In this document: in pieces, positions 61,370 through 64,000 of the stretch
Position numbering within the stretch: the stretch's first letter is position 1
How the letters are laid out: the number at the start of each line of letters is the position of its first letter
Origin: Nocardioides sp. SR21
GTDB taxonomy: Bacteria > Actinomycetota > Actinomycetes > Propionibacteriales > Nocardioidaceae
Assembly: GCF_022761125.1 (NCBI RefSeq)
Contig: NZ_JAKWJR010000001.1
Location: 372,001-436,000, forward strand
DNA: 64,000 nucleotides
Direction of reading: 5' to 3'
Notes under the pieces: model-generated
Database searches by the model: none
Seen by the model: the letters and a program-made list of their open reading frames with translations, nothing else
Told to the model about the DNA's origin: nothing
Program-made: the position numbers and the translations under genes

Positions 61370-62203
61370 ATGAGCACCGAGGAGACGTCCTTCACGCTCG
61401 GTACGGCGTTCCGCCCGGACACGCTCGGCGACGGCGCGGTCCGCGCGATGGTCGGCGTGCTCGACGCGCAGGACGTGGCGCCGTCGATCGAGCGGCTCCG
61501 GGCGTGGGCGCTGGCCGCGGGGGACGTGCAGCCCGGCGAGGTGTGCGTCGACATCGGCAGCGGGACCGGCGTGGTGACGCGACGGCTGGCCGCGGCCGCC
61601 GGTCCCGAGGGGCAGGCGATCGGCCTCGAGCCGAACGAGATGCTGCGGACGGTCGCCACGGAGCGCGCGGTCTCGTCGGAGTCGACCGCCGAGTTCCGGC
61701 CGGGCCTCGCGACCGAGATCCCGCTCCCGGACGCGAGCGTCGACCTAGTGTGGTGCGAGCGGGTGCTGCAGCACGTGCCGGACCCGGAGACCGCGATCCG
61801 CGAGATCGCGCGGGTGCTCCGCCCGGGCGGCCGGGCGCTGCTGCTCGACTCCGATCACGAGTCGCGGGTCGAGTCCTCCATCGAGCCGGAGGTCGCCCGG
61901 GAGATGCTGCTCGCGTTCATCGGCCAGCTCGCGAACGCACGCTCCGCACGGAACATCCCGCGGCTGGCGATGCAGGCCGGCCTGGTCGTCGATCCCGACA
62001 TCGGGTCCTCGGCGCTGGTCTACACGCAGGACGAGCTGCGGGACTTCGAGCTGTACCGGCTGTCGGCCGACCAGGCGGTCGCGGAGGGCCGGATCACCCG
62101 TGAGCAGGCCGACCAGGCGGTCCGGTCGTTGACCGAGGCGGCCGGCCAGGGGTGGGCGTTCTCCTCGATCACCGTCTTCGGGTTCGTGTGCCGGAAGCCC
62201 TGA
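61370..62203 (+). CDS. Class I SAM-dependent methyltransferase
   Basis: The 277-residue protein has a Rossmann-type methyltransferase core: motif I VCVDIGSGTGVVTRRL, the acidic end of strand 2 in AIGLEPNEML, motif IV LVWCERVLQHVPDPE and VLRPGGRALLLD. The pattern is that of UbiE/Methyltransf_11 enzymes acting on small molecules. The C-terminal helical part is unrecognised. The substrate is unknown. The ATG at 61370 was chosen because upstream frame only covers the repeat element; no strong ribosome-binding site was seen. Confidence 0.85.
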   Translation: MSTEETSFTLGTAFRPDTLGDGAVRAMVGVLDAQDVAPSIERLRAWALAAGDVQPGEVCVDIGSGTGVVTRRLAAAAGPEGQAIGLEPNEMLRTVATERAVSSESTAEFRPGLATEIPLPDASVDLVWCERVLQHVPDPETAIREIARVLRPGGRALLLDSDHESRVESSIEPEVAREMLLAFIGQLANARSARNIPRLAMQAGLVVDPDIGSSALVYTQDELRDFELYRLSADQAVAEGRITREQADQAVRSLTEAAGQGWAFSSITVFGFVCRKP

Positions 62204-62221
62204 GTGGGCACAGTGAGACAC

Positions 62222-62749
62222 ATGAGAAGGCTCGGGATCCTCCTCGCCCTGCTGCTCGGCCTCACGGTGACGCCGGCGTTCGCCGCCGTCCCGACCGAGC
62301 GGACCGTCACCGACCCGGCCGAGCCGGGCATGGCCTGGGACATCCGCAGCGTGACCCTGCGGGCCGCCGACGGGCGGTTCGCCAAGGTCGTGGTCCGGCA
62401 CAGCCGCCGGGTCGCCGCCGGCGACGGCATCGACCTGTGGTTCGACACCAACGACGACCGGGTGCCGGACATCTACGTCACCGGGGTCGGCTTCTCGGAG
62501 TACGCCGTCTTCAAGGCGCGCGGCTGGACCGGCCACGGCCGTGACATCAGCGACCGTGGCTGCGCGGCCCTCAGGATGGTCGGCCGGCGCTCGGTGGTCC
62601 GCATCGACCCGAGCTGCCTCGCGCCGTCCGCGCGGTACTCCGTCTCGGTGCGCTCCTCGGTCCACCAGGAGCCCGCCTCCACCGTCGACTTCGCGCCCGG
62701 TGAGCACCAGCTGACCCGCAAGGTCAGGTCCTCCCTGCCCGGTCAGTAG
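62222..62749 (+). CDS. Secreted protein of unknown function
   Basis: The 175-residue product has a signal peptide (MRRLGILLALLLGLTVTPAF, cleavage near AFAA). The mature part is beta-rich with FDTNDDRVPDIYVTGVG, a calcium-loop-like DxNxDxxxD stretch, and two cysteines (RGCAALRM and PSCLAP). No domain is named with confidence. The ATG at 62222 follows AGTGAGAC; a GTG at 62204 is possible. Its TAG stop is reused as the first half of the -10 element of the next gene. Confidence 0.68.
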   Translation: MRRLGILLALLLGLTVTPAFAAVPTERTVTDPAEPGMAWDIRSVTLRAADGRFAKVVVRHSRRVAAGDGIDLWFDTNDDRVPDIYVTGVGFSEYAVFKARGWTGHGRDISDRGCAALRMVGRRSVVRIDPSCLAPSARYSVSVRSSVHQEPASTVDFAPGEHQLTRKVRSSLPGQ

Positions 62750-62752
62750 CCT
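62747..62752 (+). promoter_or_regulatory. -10 hexamer TAGCCT of a leaderless aldo/keto reductase gene, overlapping the upstream stop codon
   Basis: The first three bases are the TAG stop of the secreted-protein gene, and the hexamer ends exactly 6 nt before the ATG at 62759. Confidence 0.5.
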
Positions 62753-62758
62753 CACGGC

Positions 62759-63739
62759 ATGGAGCAGCGCACCCTCGGCAGGACCGGCCGCCGGGCCTCG
62801 GTCATCGGACTCGGCACCTGGCAGCTCGGCGCCGACTGGGGCGACGTCTCGGAGGACGACGCCCGCGCGGTGCTGCAGGCCTCGGTCGACGCCGGCGTCA
62901 CGTTCTTCGACACCGCTGACGTGTACGGCGACGGCCGCAGCGAGCAGGTCATCGGGCGCTTCCTCGCGGACAACCCGAGCATCACCGTCGCCACCAAGAT
63001 GGGCCGCCGGGCCGAGCAGCTCCCGGAGAACTACACCCTCGACAACTTCCGCGCCTGGACCGAACGGTCCCGCCGCAACCTCGGCGTCGACACCCTGGAC
63101 CTCGTCCAGCTGCACTGCCCGCCGAGCGCCACCATCGACGCGGACGCGACGTACGACGACCTGGACACGCTGGTCGCGGAGGGCGCGATCGCGGCGTACG
63201 GCGTCAGCGTCGAGACCGTCGACCAGGCGCTGTCCGCGATCGCCCGGCCGCACGTCGCGTCGATCCAGATCATCCTCAACGCCTTCCGGCTCAAGCCGCT
63301 CGATGCGGTGCTCCCGGCGGCCGCCGAGGCCGGCGTCGCGATCATCGCGCGGGTGCCGCTGGCGTCCGGCCTGCTGTCGGGACGGTACGCCGCGGACACG
63401 ACGTTCGCCCCCGACGACCACCGCACCTACAACCGGCACGGCGAGGCGTTCGACGTGGGGGAGACGTTCTCCGGTGTGGACTACGAGGCCGGTGTGAGCG
63501 CGGCGCAGGAGTTCACGGCCCTGGTGCAGGACCTCGACATGACGCCCGCGCAGGCGGCGCTCGCGTGGGTCGTGCAGCAGCCGGGCGTCACCACCGTGAT
63601 CCCCGGCGCCCGGAACGCCGAGCAGGCCCGGGCCAACGCCGCCGCCGGGCTCGTCGAGCCGCTGCCGGAGCGGGTCCTGACCGGGGTCACCGAGATCTAC
63701 GACCGGTACTTCCGGGAGGCCGTGCACAGCCGCTGGTAG
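62759..63739 (+). CDS. Aldo/keto reductase
   Basis: The 326-residue (alpha/beta)8-barrel NADPH-dependent reductase has the catalytic tetrad: Asp and Tyr in FFDTADVYGDGRSE, Lys in TVATKMGRR and His in LVQLHCPPS. The C-terminal cofactor stretch is VTTVIPGARNAEQARANAAA. It reduces aldehydes, ketones or sugar-derived carbonyls; the exact substrate is unknown. Transcription probably begins at the ATG itself because TAGCCT lies 6 nt upstream. Confidence 0.92.
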   Translation: MEQRTLGRTGRRASVIGLGTWQLGADWGDVSEDDARAVLQASVDAGVTFFDTADVYGDGRSEQVIGRFLADNPSITVATKMGRRAEQLPENYTLDNFRAWTERSRRNLGVDTLDLVQLHCPPSATIDADATYDDLDTLVAEGAIAAYGVSVETVDQALSAIARPHVASIQIILNAFRLKPLDAVLPAAAEAGVAIIARVPLASGLLSGRYAADTTFAPDDHRTYNRHGEAFDVGETFSGVDYEAGVSAAQEFTALVQDLDMTPAQAALAWVVQQPGVTTVIPGARNAEQARANAAAGLVEPLPERVLTGVTEIYDRYFREAVHSRW

Positions 63740-63743
63740 GGGC

Positions 63744-63887
63744 TCAGGCGAACGCCTTCAGCAGGCGCATCCGGCGCTGGTAGCGGCGCCGCCGCCGGCG
63801 ACGGGCTTGGCCGCTGAGGTGCACCTGGCCGGTGGCGTCGATGTCGAGGTTCGTGAGCATCAGGGCAGTGGTGGTGTCGGTGATCAT
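63744..63887 (-). CDS. Small arginine-rich protein (hypothetical)
   Basis: The ATG at 63887 opens a 47-residue frame (MITDTTTALMLTNLDIDATG, then a run of seven arginines within QARRRRRRRYQRRMRLLKAFA). It ends 5 bp from the convergent aldo/keto reductase stop. The strongly basic C-terminus could bind nucleic acid, but no family is recognised and the gene could be spurious. The last 113 bp of the window show no feature. Confidence 0.4.
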   Translation of the reverse strand: MITDTTTALMLTNLDIDATGQVHLSGQARRRRRRRYQRRMRLLKAFA

Positions 63888-64000
63888 GTGGTCGACCCTG
63901 CTCGCCTGAGGTAGCCGTCCACATCGGGAGACCTCCCTATGTGACGACCGCTCCCCAGGGTCCGCACGCTGCGCGGCACTCAGCACCCGCGCTGGCGGCG

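Overview
The window is about 70% G+C with dense, mostly ATG/GTG-initiated genes. It carries actinobacterial hallmarks: a lexA/LysM divergent pair, an nrdR-nrdJ operon, an actinobacterial-type XylA, a SigB/SigF-like sigma factor and many leaderless starts. Gene content and the TTGGTCGAGC and GGTGGTTTCGAGAC interspersed repeats suggest a Nocardioides-like member of the Propionibacteriales. That assignment is inference from family content, since no 16S gene is present. No rRNA, tRNA, CRISPR array, integrase or transposase was seen. The window looks like core chromosome with accessory patches.

Layout. 1-4566 holds a truncated P-loop kinase, an SDR, hflX, an alpha/beta hydrolase and an SGNH hydrolase. 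4576-15406 is a sugar-use region: two ROK regulators, a complete ABC importer (ATPase, permease, lipoprotein), a Gfo/Idh/MocA oxidoreductase, xylose isomerase and two more TIM-barrel isomerase-like proteins, one Tat-exported. 15428-15869 is a 34/102-bp repeat array, followed by a DinG-like helicase. 17877-23109 has an operon of three exported hydrolases (PhoD, a nucleotide-pyrophosphatase-like phosphatase and a gluzincin-type peptidase), plus a PAP2 protein. 23193-24524 is the SOS switch. 25150-26728 has a sigma factor and a secreted protein. 26848-30530 is the NrdR-controlled B12-dependent ribonucleotide reductase operon. 30787-34197 is a TctABC tricarboxylate transporter with a UspA. 34310-43577 has regulators, an epoxide hydrolase, Hsp20 with its MerR regulator, an antiporter, a kinase-like enzyme and a NERD protein. 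43655-43968 is a broken exonuclease/endonuclease/phosphatase gene.

44137-56509 is an envelope glycan/lipid region. It has three glycosyltransferases, a lysophospholipid-type acyltransferase, a large membrane protein, a flippase, a CDP-glycerol glycerophosphotransferase-like enzyme, an O-acyltransferase and a secreted glycosidase-like protein. Genes 47205-54113 overlap by a few bases each and read as one translationally coupled unit; this is the best candidate here for an uncharacterised pathway. 56528-63887 holds a fatty-acid desaturase, a 35-bp x 8 minisatellite, an MFS exporter, DoxX, an RlmC-like rRNA methyltransferase, another methyltransferase, an aldo/keto reductase and small proteins.

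Regulation visible in sequence: SOS boxes between lexA and the LysM gene (candidate cell-division inhibitor); two NrdR boxes exactly 31 bp apart overlapping a DnaA-type box; an inverted repeat on the promoter of the sugar operon; operators between the WYL regulator and epoxide hydrolase and between the MerR regulator and Hsp20. Repeatedly a TANNNT hexamer lies exactly 6 nt before a start codon, as expected for leaderless mRNAs.
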